NCBI GenBank assembly: GCA_963169665.1
Contig: CAUJET010000204.1
Location: forward strand, 1-64,000
DNA: 64,000 nucleotides
Source of the DNA: Actinomycetota bacterium
Lineage (GTDB): Bacteria; Actinomycetota; Acidimicrobiia; Acidimicrobiales; Ilumatobacteraceae
Reading direction: 5' to 3'
Made by a program: the position numbers and the translations under genes. The notes below the pieces were generated by a model, which was given only the letters and a program-made list of their open reading frames with translations, searched no databases and had not been told where the DNA came from. Below are positions 22,329-32,595 of this stretch, one piece after another (within the stretch, counting starts at the first letter, position 1; every line of letters starts with the position of its first letter).

Positions 22329-23054
22329 TCAGCGGTCGTGCAGCTGAGCGCGGCGGACGAACTCGTCGAACAGCGCCTGCTGGGCCGGCTCGGTGCTCGT
22401 GGTGTCCTCGGGGTGCCATTGCACACCCACCACCCACGACGCGCCAGTGTGCTCCACCGCTTCGATCAGCCCACCGGGATCGTGCGCGACCGGACGGAGA
22501 TCCGATCCGAGACGGTCGAGGCCCTGATGGTGCACGGAGTAGCAGTGGCGGAGCTCGTCGGTCGCGGTCGCTTCGGCGAGGTGTGACGACGGGTCGATGC
22601 CGACCGGGTGTTCGCACATCCAGTGCCCACCTCCGTCGAGGTCCTGCACGAGCGTGCCGCCCATCGCGACGTTGAGGATCTGCATGCCGCGGCAGATCGC
22701 GAGCACCGGGAGGTCGCGGTCGAGCGCGGCATGCACGAGTGCGAGATCGAACTCGTCGTGCAGCCCGACCATGCCGTAGAGCGCGTCGGTGGTGGCCTGC
22801 TGCCCGTAGCGAGATGGCTCCACGTCGCCACCGCCCGGGAGGAGCAGGCCGCCCAGGCGGTCGAGATAGGTGTGCACCATCTGCGGCGCGGTCGGCAACG
22901 GTGGGAGGAGCACGGGCAACCCGCCCGACTTCGCGACCGCCCGGCTGTACGGCTGGCTGCTGGAGAAGGCGTCGCGCCGGCCCTCGTCGGAGAACGACAA
23001 GACCCGGCCGCAGATGCCGATCAGCGGAGGCCGCGACGCCGTGCTCGACGTCAT
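22329..23054 (-). CDS. Gamma-glutamyl-gamma-aminobutyrate hydrolase family (peptidase C26, PuuD-like), copy 1
   Basis: 'LPGGGDVEPSRYG', 'LAICRGMQILNVAMGG', 'GVQWHPED'. Confidence 0.85.
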   Translation of the reverse strand: MTSSTASRPPLIGICGRVLSFSDEGRRDAFSSSQPYSRAVAKSGGLPVLLPPLPTAPQMVHTYLDRLGGLLLPGGGDVEPSRYGQQATTDALYGMVGLHDEFDLALVHAALDRDLPVLAICRGMQILNVAMGGTLVQDLDGGGHWMCEHPVGIDPSSHLAEATATDELRHCYSVHHQGLDRLGSDLRPVAHDPGGLIEAVEHTGASWVVGVQWHPEDTTSTEPAQQALFDEFVRRAQLHDR

Positions 23055-23749
23055 CGTGACGTCGCCTGGCGCAGGAGTGCGTCGAACAGCGCCTGCTGTT
23101 CGGGATCGGTGACGGCGGTGTCCTCGGGGTGCCACTGAACCGCCACCGTCCAGCTCGCGCCGTCGACCTCCATGGCCTCGGGCATGCCGTCGTCCGCCGA
23201 GGCCACGAGCCGCAGCCCGTCGCCGAGCCGACCGACGGACTGGTGGTGCACGCTGTGACACGCAGCGGGGCGTTCGGTACGGATGGCCGCGGCGATCCGG
23301 CTGTCGGCATCGACCGTGACGGGGTGCTTGGCGAACCAGTGGTCGTCGGATCCGATGTGCTGGACGAGGTCGCCGCCGAGCGCAACGTTGAGGATCTGCA
23401 TGCCGCGGCAGATGGCGAGCATCGGCTTGTCGGCCGCGAGCGAGTGGCGCACGACGTCGAGCTCGACCTCGTCGTGTTCGGGCACGATCCCGTACAGCTC
23501 GTCGGCGCTGGGCTCCTGGCCGTACCGGCGTGGATCCACGTCGCCACCGCCGTGCAACACGACTGCGTCGAAGCGCGACATCAGCTCGGGGAGCCGGTCG
23601 TGGAGGGCCGGGATCGGCGGCAACATCAGCGGCACGCCGCCGGCGCGCTCGACGGCGCGGAAGTAGGTCTGCCCGGCCGCGAAGCTCTCGCCCCGCACCC
23701 CCTTCGACTCCGGACTCAGACGACCGACGATGAGCACATGCGCTGCCAC
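23051..23749 (-). CDS. Gamma-glutamyl-gamma-aminobutyrate hydrolase family (peptidase C26, PuuD-like), copy 2
   Basis: 'HGGGDVDPRRYG', 'LAICRGMQILNVALGG', 'AVQWHPED'; GTG start; 4-bp overlap with copy 1. Confidence 0.83.
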   Translation of the reverse strand: MAAHVLIVGRLSPESKGVRGESFAAGQTYFRAVERAGGVPLMLPPIPALHDRLPELMSRFDAVVLHGGGDVDPRRYGQEPSADELYGIVPEHDEVELDVVRHSLAADKPMLAICRGMQILNVALGGDLVQHIGSDDHWFAKHPVTVDADSRIAAAIRTERPAACHSVHHQSVGRLGDGLRLVASADDGMPEAMEVDGASWTVAVQWHPEDTAVTDPEQQALFDALLRQATSR

Positions 23750-23824
23750 GTGGTCATTCTGCCGGGGCGACCGCCCGACCGACGACGTTTCTGTCGGCCT
23801 CCGGGCGCCTGTCAGAATCAGCAC

Positions 23825-25219
23825 GTGCCCGATCCGACCACCGATCACTCCTCCGCCCCCTCGACGATCGTCCTCCGCAACCCCGCCACCGAGGAGGTCG
23901 TGCGCGAGCTGACCCTCGCCACGCGGGCCGATGCCGACGCTGCGATCAAGCGCGCGGCCGCGGCCGGACCGGGCTGGCGAGCCATCGCGCCCGCCGACCG
24001 TGCACGCCTCATGCGTCGGTTCGCCGACACCATCGCGGCGCACGCCGACGAGCTCGCCGCGCTCGAGACCGCCAACATGGGTATGCCCATGGGCAACAGC
24101 ACCTGGTGCGCGAACGCCGCGGCCGACGTGATCCACTACTTCGCCGGCGCGATCGACAAGCACACGGGGTCGACCATCCCGGTGGCCGGCGGTGTCGACA
24201 TGACATTCCACGAGCCGCTCGGCGTCGTGGGGCTGATCACCCCGTGGAACTTTCCGGTGCTCATGGCGTCGTGGAAGATCGGCCCGGCGCTCGCCGCCGG
24301 CAACACCGCGGTGCTGAAGCCCGCCGAGATCACCCCGCTCACCGCGATGCGCCTCGGCGAACTCGCGCTCGACGCCGGCATCCCGGAGGGCGTGCTGAAC
24401 GTCGTCGTCGGCACCGGCCCCGAGGTCGGGTGGCGCTTCGTGGAACACCCCACCGTCCGCAAGGTCGCCTTCACCGGTTCGACCGCGGTGGGCAAGCGGA
24501 TCATGGCGGGGTGCGCCGATCAGGTGAAGCGCGTGACGCTCGAGCTCGGTGGCAAGAGTGCCAACATCGTCTTCGCCGACGCCGACATCGAAGCGGCGGC
24601 CGCTGCCGCGCCCGGTGCCGTGTTCGACAACTCGGGCCAGGACTGTTGTGCTCGCAGCCGCGTGCTCGTGCAGCGTTCGGTCTTCGACCGCTTCCTCGAG
24701 CACTTCATCGAGTCGTCGCGTCACTTCACCGTGGGCGACCCCACGTCGCCGAACACGGCCATGGGCCCCCTCGTCACCGCCGAGCACCTCGCCCGGGTGC
24801 GTCGGTTCACCGACGGGCTCGAGACGGTGTACACCGGTGATGTCCCCGAGGGGCCCGGCTACTGGCACCCGATCATGATCGCGACGAGCACCGACCACTC
24901 GGCGAGCATCTGCCGTGACGAGATCTTCGGCCCGGTCGCCGTCGTGATCCCGTTCGAGGACGAGGCCGACGCGATCCGGATCTGCAACGACAGCGACTAC
25001 GGGTTGTCGGGCTCGGTGTGGACCGGTGACGGCTCGCGCGCCCTGCGGGTCGTGCGGGCGATGGACGCCGGCACGATCAGCGTGAACTCGAACAGCTCGG
25101 TGCGCTACTCCACACCCTTCGGTGGCTTCAAGCAGAGCGGCCTCGGCCGGGAGCACTCGATGACGGTGCTCGACCACTACACCGAACTGAAGAACGTCTT
25201 CATCGCGACCGGGAGCTGA
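23825..25219 (+). CDS. NAD(P)-dependent aldehyde dehydrogenase
   Basis: 'PWNFPVLMASWKIGPALAAGNTAVLKPAEITP', 'LELGGKSANIVFADAD', 'SGQDCCARSR', 'EIFGPV'. Confidence 0.93.
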   Translation: MPDPTTDHSSAPSTIVLRNPATEEVVRELTLATRADADAAIKRAAAAGPGWRAIAPADRARLMRRFADTIAAHADELAALETANMGMPMGNSTWCANAAADVIHYFAGAIDKHTGSTIPVAGGVDMTFHEPLGVVGLITPWNFPVLMASWKIGPALAAGNTAVLKPAEITPLTAMRLGELALDAGIPEGVLNVVVGTGPEVGWRFVEHPTVRKVAFTGSTAVGKRIMAGCADQVKRVTLELGGKSANIVFADADIEAAAAAAPGAVFDNSGQDCCARSRVLVQRSVFDRFLEHFIESSRHFTVGDPTSPNTAMGPLVTAEHLARVRRFTDGLETVYTGDVPEGPGYWHPIMIATSTDHSASICRDEIFGPVAVVIPFEDEADAIRICNDSDYGLSGSVWTGDGSRALRVVRAMDAGTISVNSNSSVRYSTPFGGFKQSGLGREHSMTVLDHYTELKNVFIATGS

Positions 25220-25290
25220 CTGCCGCCTCGTTCACAGGTGCTCACCTCGGCTCGGGGTGGCACCCGCCGACGGCGGATACCGTGGGGTCG

Positions 25291-25956
25291 ATGCGTGCCC
25301 TGCTGATCGCCAACCAGAACGACGCCGACGCCGGGTACGTCGGCGACCGCTTCCGCTTCCACGGCTACTCGTTCACGGAGTGCTTCCGCGAGCACCCCGA
25401 CGAGTGGCCCGATCTCGTCGGCCACGACCTCGTCCTGCTCCTCGGGAGCGAGTGGAGCGTGTACTGGCCAGAGGTGGCCGACAACGTCGCTGCCGAGGCG
25501 GCGCTCATCCGGGCGGCGCACGAACGTGGCGTCCCGCAGTTCGGCATCTGCTTCGGCAACCAGTCGATGGCGTTCGCACTCGGGGGCACCGTCGAACGAG
25601 CCCGAGAACCTGAGATCGGGTGGTACGAGGTCGTGAGCGACATGCCCGACGTGATCGCCGAGGGACCGTGGCTGCAGTGGCACTACGACGTCGTCACCGT
25701 GCCGCCGGCCGCGACCGAGCTCGCCCGGAGCGTCGTCGGACCGCAGGCGTGGCAGCTGGGCCGTAGCTTCTGCACCCAGTTCCACCCAGAGGTGCACGAG
25801 TCGATCATGGCCCGCTGGACCAAGGGTCCGGGTGCTGCCGAGCTCGAGAGGATGGGCTCGACAGCCGAGCAGGTGATGGCCGAGACCCGCGCCAACATCC
25901 AGGTGAGCCGAGAGCACGCCGAACAGCTCGTCGACTGGTTCGTCGCCTCCCGCTGA
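25291..25956 (+). CDS. Class I glutamine amidotransferase (GuaA-N-like) domain protein
   Basis: 'FGICFGNQSMAFALGG' nucleophile and 'CTQFHPEVHESI'. Confidence 0.85.
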   Translation: MRALLIANQNDADAGYVGDRFRFHGYSFTECFREHPDEWPDLVGHDLVLLLGSEWSVYWPEVADNVAAEAALIRAAHERGVPQFGICFGNQSMAFALGGTVERAREPEIGWYEVVSDMPDVIAEGPWLQWHYDVVTVPPAATELARSVVGPQAWQLGRSFCTQFHPEVHESIMARWTKGPGAAELERMGSTAEQVMAETRANIQVSREHAEQLVDWFVASR

Positions 25957-26081
25957 ACCCGGCAACGGGCAGCGCTCCCGCTCGTCAAGGGGCCGTCAAG
26001 GCACCCTCGAAGATCGTGCTAGAACCTCGCCGCTCGGGGCAGCGATCGTGGGGACCGCGCCGGGCAACCAGGAGGTTCTTC

Positions 26082-27731
26082 ATGTCGACCATCGACGAAG
26101 ACCGCGACCATCTGCACTCGCTGGGCTACGCCCAGGAACTGCATCGCGGCCTCAGTACGTTCAGCAACTTCGCCATCAGCTTCTCGATCATCTCGATCCT
26201 GGCCGGTGGCATGACCAGCTTCTGGCTCGGCATGGTCACGAGCGGGCCGCGCGTCATCACGATCGGGTGGATCGTGGTGGGCTTCTTCGCCCTGCTCGTC
26301 GGCATGGCGCTCGGCGAGATCTGCTCGTCCTACCCGACGGCCGGAGGCCTCTACTACTGGTCGGCCAAGCTCGCCCGGCGGAACCCGGCTCGATGGGCCT
26401 GGTTCACGGGCTACTTCAACCTGCTGGGCCAGATCGGCGTCATCGCGTCGGTCGACTACGCCCTCTCGATCTTCATCAACTACTTCATCCGGATGTTCGA
26501 CGACGGATGGGAACTCACCACGTCGAAGATCTTCATCACCTACCTGATCGTGCTCGTGGTCCACGGACTGCTGAACACCTTCAAGGTGCAGTTGGTGAAG
26601 ATCCTCGGTGACGTGAGCGTGTGGTGGCACGTCGTCGGCGTGGTGATCATCGCCGGCGTGCTGTTCATCGCCCCAGACAACACCCGCGGCATCGGCGCCG
26701 CATTCGACGAGGCCCCTCCCGGCATGACCGGATGGACGGGCGGCACCTTCGTGACCATCTACCTGTTCGCACTCGGTCTGCTCCTGGCCCAGTACACGAT
26801 CACCGGATTCGACGCATCGGCACACGTGAGCGAGGAGACGCACGGCGCTCGTACCGAGGCACCGAAGGCGATCGTGCGTTCCATCTACATCTCGGCGATC
26901 GCGGCGCTCATCCTCAACCTGTCGATGATCGCAGCGCTGCCCAAGAAGGGCGCCGTCGACGCGGACGGCGTCGATCTCTACACGAAGATCGCGTTCGGCA
27001 GCGAGGGCGACTTCTTCCTCGTGAACGCAGCACCGCGACTCATCTCCGAGGCCGTCGGCAGCGGTCTCGCCAAGTTCCTGGTGTTCATCTCGATCGTCGG
27101 TCAGTTCTTCTGCGGCCTCGCATCGGTGACGGCGAACAGCCGGATGATCTACGCGTTCAGCCGTGACAACGCCCTGCCGGGGTCGAAGTGGTGGCACAAG
27201 ATCAACCCGAAGACGCGGACGCCAACGAACTCCGTGTGGCTGGGCGTCACCCTGTCGGCGCTCGTGGGCACCCTGTCGCTGTACCAGAAGGGCGGCTACT
27301 CGACCGCTTTCTTCGCACTCACCGGCATCTGCGTGATCGGTCTGTACATCTCGTACGCGATCCCGATCTACCTCCGCCTGACGAACCCCGACTTCCAGGT
27401 CGGTCCGTGGAACCTCAAGGGGAAGCACCAGATCGTCGGGTGGGTCTCGTTGGTCTGGATCGCGTTCATCACGATCCTGTTCTTCGCACCGTTGTTCTGG
27501 CCCTTCTGGGGGTTCTGGAACGACAGCAATGAGTTCGCTCCGGGCTTCTTCAAGCAGAACAACTTCAACTTCACCGGTCCGCTGATCTTCCTCGCTGCAC
27601 TGGCGATCGGTGCCTACTGGCAGTTCTCCGGCAAGAAGTGGTTCAAGGGCCCGAAGGTCATGGGTTCCAAGGAAGAACTGCTGGCGATCGAGCGCGAGCT
27701 CGACGCCCTGGAGCACGGCAAGCCGCTGTGA
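26082..27731 (+). CDS. APC-superfamily amino acid/polyamine permease
   Basis: ATG after ggagg; 'LHRGLSTFSNFAISFSIISILAGG', 'GFDASAHVSEETHGARTEAPKAIVRSI'; about 12 TM. Confidence 0.88.
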   Translation: MSTIDEDRDHLHSLGYAQELHRGLSTFSNFAISFSIISILAGGMTSFWLGMVTSGPRVITIGWIVVGFFALLVGMALGEICSSYPTAGGLYYWSAKLARRNPARWAWFTGYFNLLGQIGVIASVDYALSIFINYFIRMFDDGWELTTSKIFITYLIVLVVHGLLNTFKVQLVKILGDVSVWWHVVGVVIIAGVLFIAPDNTRGIGAAFDEAPPGMTGWTGGTFVTIYLFALGLLLAQYTITGFDASAHVSEETHGARTEAPKAIVRSIYISAIAALILNLSMIAALPKKGAVDADGVDLYTKIAFGSEGDFFLVNAAPRLISEAVGSGLAKFLVFISIVGQFFCGLASVTANSRMIYAFSRDNALPGSKWWHKINPKTRTPTNSVWLGVTLSALVGTLSLYQKGGYSTAFFALTGICVIGLYISYAIPIYLRLTNPDFQVGPWNLKGKHQIVGWVSLVWIAFITILFFAPLFWPFWGFWNDSNEFAPGFFKQNNFNFTGPLIFLAALAIGAYWQFSGKKWFKGPKVMGSKEELLAIERELDALEHGKPL

Positions 27732-27788
27732 TCCTCCTCGGTGCGGGCGCGACCTCGGTCCGCCGGCACCGAATGTGACGAGTGTGAA

Positions 27789-27816
27789 AACGGGCCGGCC
27801 TTCGGGCCGGCCCGTT
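27789..27816 (+). terminator. Stable hairpin terminator-like element (12-bp perfect stem, C(UUCG)G loop)
   Basis: aacgggccggcc-ttcg-ggccggcccgtt between permease and mrpA; only a weak T tract. Confidence 0.75.
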
Positions 27817-27906
27817 CGCGTCCGCTGACTAACGTGGTCGTTGGTGCGCCGGGAAGTCTGGTCGGCATGAGTTCCCCATGCCTCGACACCCCATGACCTC
27901 GACCCG

Positions 27907-30255
27907 ATGATCGTTCTCGTCCTCCTCCACGCCGTCGTGGCCGTCGCCGTGCTCACCGCGGCGCGTGCCCGGCCGGTGGCCGGTGCCGTGCTCGGGTGCG
28001 CAGTGCTCGGTGCCACCGCAGTGACCGTGGGGGTGCTCGGGATCGGCCGGTCGACGGTCAGGCACGAGGCGTGGGCGTGGGTGCCCGACCTCGGGCTCCA
28101 GCTCGCGTTCCGGCTCGACGGGTTCGCCGTGGTGATGGCGCTCGTGGTGTCCGTGATCGGGGTGCTCGTGCTCGCGTACTCGATCTCCTACTTCGACCAC
28201 GACGCGACCTACGTCCGTTTCGTCGGTCTGTTCGTCGCCTTCGCCGGCGCGATGACCGGCCTGGTGATGGCTGCCGACCTGTTCACGATGTTCGTGTTCT
28301 GGGAGCTCACCTCGGTCTGCTCGTTCCTCCTCATCGGCCTCAACGATCGGTCCGCCGCAGCCAGGACGGCAGCGCTGCGGGCACTGTTGGTCACCGGCGC
28401 CGGCGGTCTCTGCCTGCTCGCCGGCGTCGTGCTGCTCCAGGTGGCCGCTGGGACGTCGGACTTCGCCGAGCTGGCGAGCGCCGCACCCGTCGGCTCGATG
28501 GTCACGACCGCGGCGTGCCTCGCGCTCATCGGTGCCTTCACCAAGTCGGCGCAGTTCCCGTTCCACTTCTGGTTGCCCGGGGCGATGGCCGCACCGACCC
28601 CGGTGAGCGCGTACCTGCACTCGGCCACCATGGTGAAGGCCGGCATCGTGCTGATGGCCCGACTCGCGCCGGTGTTCGGCGATCTCGACGTGTGGCGGTG
28701 GGCCGTCGTGGTGTGCGGGGGCACCACGATGCTGCTCGGTGGCGCACGAGCGATGCGCCAGACCGACGCCAAGCTCCTGCTGGCCCACAGCACCGTGTCG
28801 CAGCTGGGGTTCCTCACACTCCTGGTCGGCCTCGGCGTCCCCGGTGCCACCTACGCCGGCGTCGCTCACCTCGTCGCCCACGCCGTGTTCAAGGCGGGGC
28901 TCTTCCTCGGTGTCGGCGTCGTCGACCATGCCACCGGCACTCGCGACATCAGGCGCCTCTCGGGGCTCGCTCGCGAGATGCCATTCGTGACGGTCTGCAT
29001 GTGTGCAGCCGCTGCGTCGATGGCCGGGCTCATCCCGTTGTTCGGCTTCGCGACGAAGGAACAGGCGCTCGTCGCGCTGCTCGACGCCGATGCCGGTGCA
29101 GCGGGCACGGTCGCACTCGTTGCGGTGGTGGTCGGCGCCGTGCTGTCCGCCGGGTACAGCGTGCGGCTGGTCCGCGGACTGTTCGGAACGAAGCGGGACC
29201 TCGCCGACATCGCCGACGTCGAGCACGCACACGTGCACGTGCACCATCGGCCGAGTGTCGGCCTCTCGGTGCCGATGGCGTCGTTCGCGCTCGTCTCGCT
29301 GGTAGCCGGCCTCGGCGCGGACACCGTCGGGCGGTGGCTGCAGGCTCCGGTGGTGGCGCTCGACGCCGGCGCGACCGGGGTGCTGCACCTGTGGCCCGGC
29401 CTCACCACTGCGTTCGCGATCTCGCTGACGGTTGTCGCGCTCGGGGCGGTGCTCGGATGGCGGGTCCCCGACGCCGTGGCGCCGACCGTGGTGAGCGTGT
29501 CGGGGGAGCGGATCTTCCAGCGCGTGTTCGACGGGCTCCTCGACGGCTCGAAGCGGTTGACGGTGGTCACCCAGAGCGGATCGTTGGTCGCCTACCTCGG
29601 CATCGTGATGGCCGTGCTCACCGCCGCGCTGGTGGCGGGGATCGCCAAGGATCCAGGCGCCGGCTTCGACGACCTCCGGCTGGCGGACTCGTGGGTGCAG
29701 GCGGCGATCGCCGCGATCGCGATCGTCTTCGCCGGCGCCGTCGTCGCCGCCCGCGATCGGTTCGTGTCGGCGCTGCTGATCGGCGGGGTCGGATTCGCCT
29801 GTGCGCTGCTCTTCGCGCTCTACGGTGCGCCGGATCTGGCCCTCACCCAGATCCTCGTGGAGACGCTGACGATCGTCGTGTTCCTGCTGGTTCTCCGGCA
29901 GATGCCGCGGCGGTTCGCCGCCGATCCGGTGTGGGCGCCCAAGGTCGTGCGGTTGGCGATCTCGGTCGGCGTCGGCTGCGCGGTCGCTGCGTTCGCCGTG
30001 ATGGTGTCCGCGGCACGCCGGGCGCCGTCGGTGGGCGGCACGTACGCCGAGCTCTCGTTGCCCGAGGCCGGCGGGAACAACATCGTCAACGTGATCCTCG
30101 TCGACTTCCGAGGGGTCGACACCCTCGGCGAGATCACCGTGCTCGCCACGGCGGCGTTGGGTGTCACCAACCTCGTCCGGATGGCGCGCCGGGCACGGGC
30201 GCGGGCACTCGAGGCGGCCGCCCCGTCACCGCTCGAGGGTGGGAGCGACACGTGA
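27907..30255 (+). CDS. mrpA: Na+/H+ antiporter subunit A (Mrp)
   Basis: NuoL-like core plus MrpA C-terminal domain 'VNVILVDFRGVDTLGEITVLATAALGV'. Confidence 0.92.
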   Translation: MIVLVLLHAVVAVAVLTAARARPVAGAVLGCAVLGATAVTVGVLGIGRSTVRHEAWAWVPDLGLQLAFRLDGFAVVMALVVSVIGVLVLAYSISYFDHDATYVRFVGLFVAFAGAMTGLVMAADLFTMFVFWELTSVCSFLLIGLNDRSAAARTAALRALLVTGAGGLCLLAGVVLLQVAAGTSDFAELASAAPVGSMVTTAACLALIGAFTKSAQFPFHFWLPGAMAAPTPVSAYLHSATMVKAGIVLMARLAPVFGDLDVWRWAVVVCGGTTMLLGGARAMRQTDAKLLLAHSTVSQLGFLTLLVGLGVPGATYAGVAHLVAHAVFKAGLFLGVGVVDHATGTRDIRRLSGLAREMPFVTVCMCAAAASMAGLIPLFGFATKEQALVALLDADAGAAGTVALVAVVVGAVLSAGYSVRLVRGLFGTKRDLADIADVEHAHVHVHHRPSVGLSVPMASFALVSLVAGLGADTVGRWLQAPVVALDAGATGVLHLWPGLTTAFAISLTVVALGAVLGWRVPDAVAPTVVSVSGERIFQRVFDGLLDGSKRLTVVTQSGSLVAYLGIVMAVLTAALVAGIAKDPGAGFDDLRLADSWVQAAIAAIAIVFAGAVVAARDRFVSALLIGGVGFACALLFALYGAPDLALTQILVETLTIVVFLLVLRQMPRRFAADPVWAPKVVRLAISVGVGCAVAAFAVMVSAARRAPSVGGTYAELSLPEAGGNNIVNVILVDFRGVDTLGEITVLATAALGVTNLVRMARRARARALEAAAPSPLEGGSDT

Positions 30256-30734
30256 TCGGCCGTCGCTCGCAGATCCTGGACGAGGCCGACCGGTGGCTCT
30301 TCCCGGTGATCCTCCTCGTCTCGGTCTACGTCGCCCTCCGTGGCCACAACGCACCGGGCGGCGGCTTCGCCGGTGGACTCGTCGCCGGGGCGGCGTTCGT
30401 GCTGCGGTTCCTCGCAGGCGGTGCCCTCTCGGTACGCCGCTCCACGATCGCCAGGTCGACGACGCTGATCGGTATCGGCCTCTTCGTCGCTGCCGCCACG
30501 GCGCTCGCACCCCTGCTCGTCGGTGACGCACTGCTGGAGTCGACGATCTGGAAGGTCGACCTCCCTGCGATCGGCACCGTGAAGATCGTGTCGTCGGCGA
30601 TCTTCGACGTCGGTGTCTACCTCTTGGTCGTCGGTGTCGTGCTCGCCGTGCTGCTCGCCCTCGGCGCCGATCCGATCCACCGCGACGGCGAGCGGGCAGA
30701 TGCGGGCGTGGAGGCAGGGGAGGTGCCGTCGTGA
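30252..30734 (+). CDS. mrpB: Na+/H+ antiporter subunit B (Mrp)
   Basis: 'LRGHNAPGGGFAGGLVAGAAF', 'SAIFDVGVYLLVVGVVL'. Confidence 0.92.
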   Translation: MIGRRSQILDEADRWLFPVILLVSVYVALRGHNAPGGGFAGGLVAGAAFVLRFLAGGALSVRRSTIARSTTLIGIGLFVAAATALAPLLVGDALLESTIWKVDLPAIGTVKIVSSAIFDVGVYLLVVGVVLAVLLALGADPIHRDGERADAGVEAGEVPS

Positions 30735-31117
30735 GCCTCGCCATGGTCGTCCTCATCGCCGTCCTGTTCGGTACCGGCACGTATCTCCTGTTGCACCGCA
30801 CGCTGACGCGCATGGTGCTCGGGGTGGGCATGTTGGCGAACGGCGTCAACGTCGTGATCGTCGCGACCTCCGGCCCGCCGGGCGAGGCACCGATCGTCGG
30901 TCGTGAAGGCACGACGGATTCGGTTCCGCAGGCGCTCGTGCTCACCGCGATCGTGATCGGGTTCGCGGTCACGGCATTCCTGCTCGCGCTCGCCTGGCGC
31001 AACTGGACGATCGACGGCAATGACGCGGTGGAGGACGACGTGGAGGACCGGCGCGTCGCCCGGGCCGACGAACGTCGTGTGGTCGACGTGCCGAGCGCGG
31101 AGGACGTCGAGCTGTGA
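30731..31117 (+). CDS. mrpC: Na+/H+ antiporter subunit C (Mrp; NuoK-like)
   Basis: 'GVGMLANGVNVVIVATSG...VPQALVLTAIVIGFAVTAFLLAL'. Confidence 0.9.
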   Translation: MSLAMVVLIAVLFGTGTYLLLHRTLTRMVLGVGMLANGVNVVIVATSGPPGEAPIVGREGTTDSVPQALVLTAIVIGFAVTAFLLALAWRNWTIDGNDAVEDDVEDRRVARADERRVVDVPSAEDVEL

Positions 31118-32595
31118 ACGCACTCCTCGCCCTGCCGCTCGTGCTGCCGCTCCTCGGTGCCGCGCTGTCGATGATCGTGCGTGCACGAGCCGCGCAGCGC
31201 ACGATCAGCTTCACCGTGCTGGCCGCATCGCTCGGGTGTGCGATCGGTGTGCTCGCGCACGTCGCGTCGACCGGCGAGATCGCGGTGTCGAGCCTCGGCG
31301 GGTGGCCGGCCCCCGTCGCGATCACGCTGGTCGGCGATCGCCTCTCGGCGATGATGCTCGTGATCGCGATCGGGCTCCTGTGCGTGGTGCTCGCCTTCGC
31401 GATCGGGCAGCGTGCCTCCGACGAACGGTCGCCCTACTACCACCCGGTGTACCTGGTGCTGTCGGCGGGCATCGCGCAGGCGTTCCTGGCTGGAGACCTG
31501 TTCAACCTGTTCGTCGCGTTCGAGCTGTTGCTGATGTCCAGCTACGTGCTGCTCACCCTCGAGGGCACCGATGCGCAGATCCGATCGGGGACCACCTACG
31601 TGGTGCTGAACGTGGTCGAGTCGACGGTGTTGCTCACCGCCGTCGGGCTCGTGTTCGCCGCCACCGGCACGGTCAGCATGGCCGAACTGCCGGCGCGCCT
31701 CGCCGAGCTGCCCGATGGGGTGCGCACCGGACTGAACCTGCTGCTGCTCGTGTCGTTCGGCATCAAGGCCGCCGTGTTCCCGCTGTTCTTCTGGCTCCCC
31801 GACGCCTACCCGACCGCGCCGAGCTCGGTGACGGCGGTGTTCGCCGGCCTGCTCACCAAGGTCGGCATCTACGCCATGATCCGCACGGAGACGCTGTTGT
31901 TCCCCGGTGGCGAGTCGACGCTGTTGCTGTGGATCGCAGGGTTCACGATGATCATCGGCGTGCTCGGCGCGATGTCGCACGTGGAGATGAAGCGCATCCT
32001 CAGCTTCCACATCGTCAGCCAGATCGGATACATGGTGATGGGCGTGGCCATCGGCACCGAGGCCGCCCTTGCCGCCACGGTGTTCTTCCTGCTCCACCAG
32101 ATCCCGGTGAAGACGGCCCTGTTCCTCGTGCAGGGCATCGTCGAGCGCGAGACCGGCACGACGGCGTTCGACGACGTGGGTGGCCTCGCCCGCCGCTCGG
32201 GCGTGCTCGCGGCACTGTTCCTGATCCCTGCGTTGAGCCTCGCCGGCCTCCCACCGTTCTCCGGCTTCCTCGGCAAGTACGGCCTCGTGCGCGCCGGCTT
32301 CGAGGACGGTCGGTACGTGATCGTCGCGGTCGCGCTCGCCGGCAGCCTGCTCACCCTGGTGTCGATGACGAAGATCTGGATCGGCGTGTTCTGGGGAGAG
32401 GTGTACCCCGAGGTACCCGCCGGCAGGGTCGGCATCCTCCGCCACCATCGCCTGATGAGCGGCGCCACGGTGGTGCTCGTGCTCGCAACGCTCGCGATCG
32501 CCGCGCTGGCGGGACCGCTGTTCGACTACTGCCGTGCGGCGGGCGAGCAGCTCGTCGATGCCTCCACGTACGTGCGGGCGGTGGTGGGACCGTGA
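31114..32595 (+). CDS. mrpD: Na+/H+ antiporter subunit D (Mrp)
   Basis: 'FFWLPDAYPTAPSSVTAVFAGLLTKVGIYAMIR'. Confidence 0.93.
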   Translation: MNALLALPLVLPLLGAALSMIVRARAAQRTISFTVLAASLGCAIGVLAHVASTGEIAVSSLGGWPAPVAITLVGDRLSAMMLVIAIGLLCVVLAFAIGQRASDERSPYYHPVYLVLSAGIAQAFLAGDLFNLFVAFELLLMSSYVLLTLEGTDAQIRSGTTYVVLNVVESTVLLTAVGLVFAATGTVSMAELPARLAELPDGVRTGLNLLLLVSFGIKAAVFPLFFWLPDAYPTAPSSVTAVFAGLLTKVGIYAMIRTETLLFPGGESTLLLWIAGFTMIIGVLGAMSHVEMKRILSFHIVSQIGYMVMGVAIGTEAALAATVFFLLHQIPVKTALFLVQGIVERETGTTAFDDVGGLARRSGVLAALFLIPALSLAGLPPFSGFLGKYGLVRAGFEDGRYVIVAVALAGSLLTLVSMTKIWIGVFWGEVYPEVPAGRVGILRHHRLMSGATVVLVLATLAIAALAGPLFDYCRAAGEQLVDASTYVRAVVGP

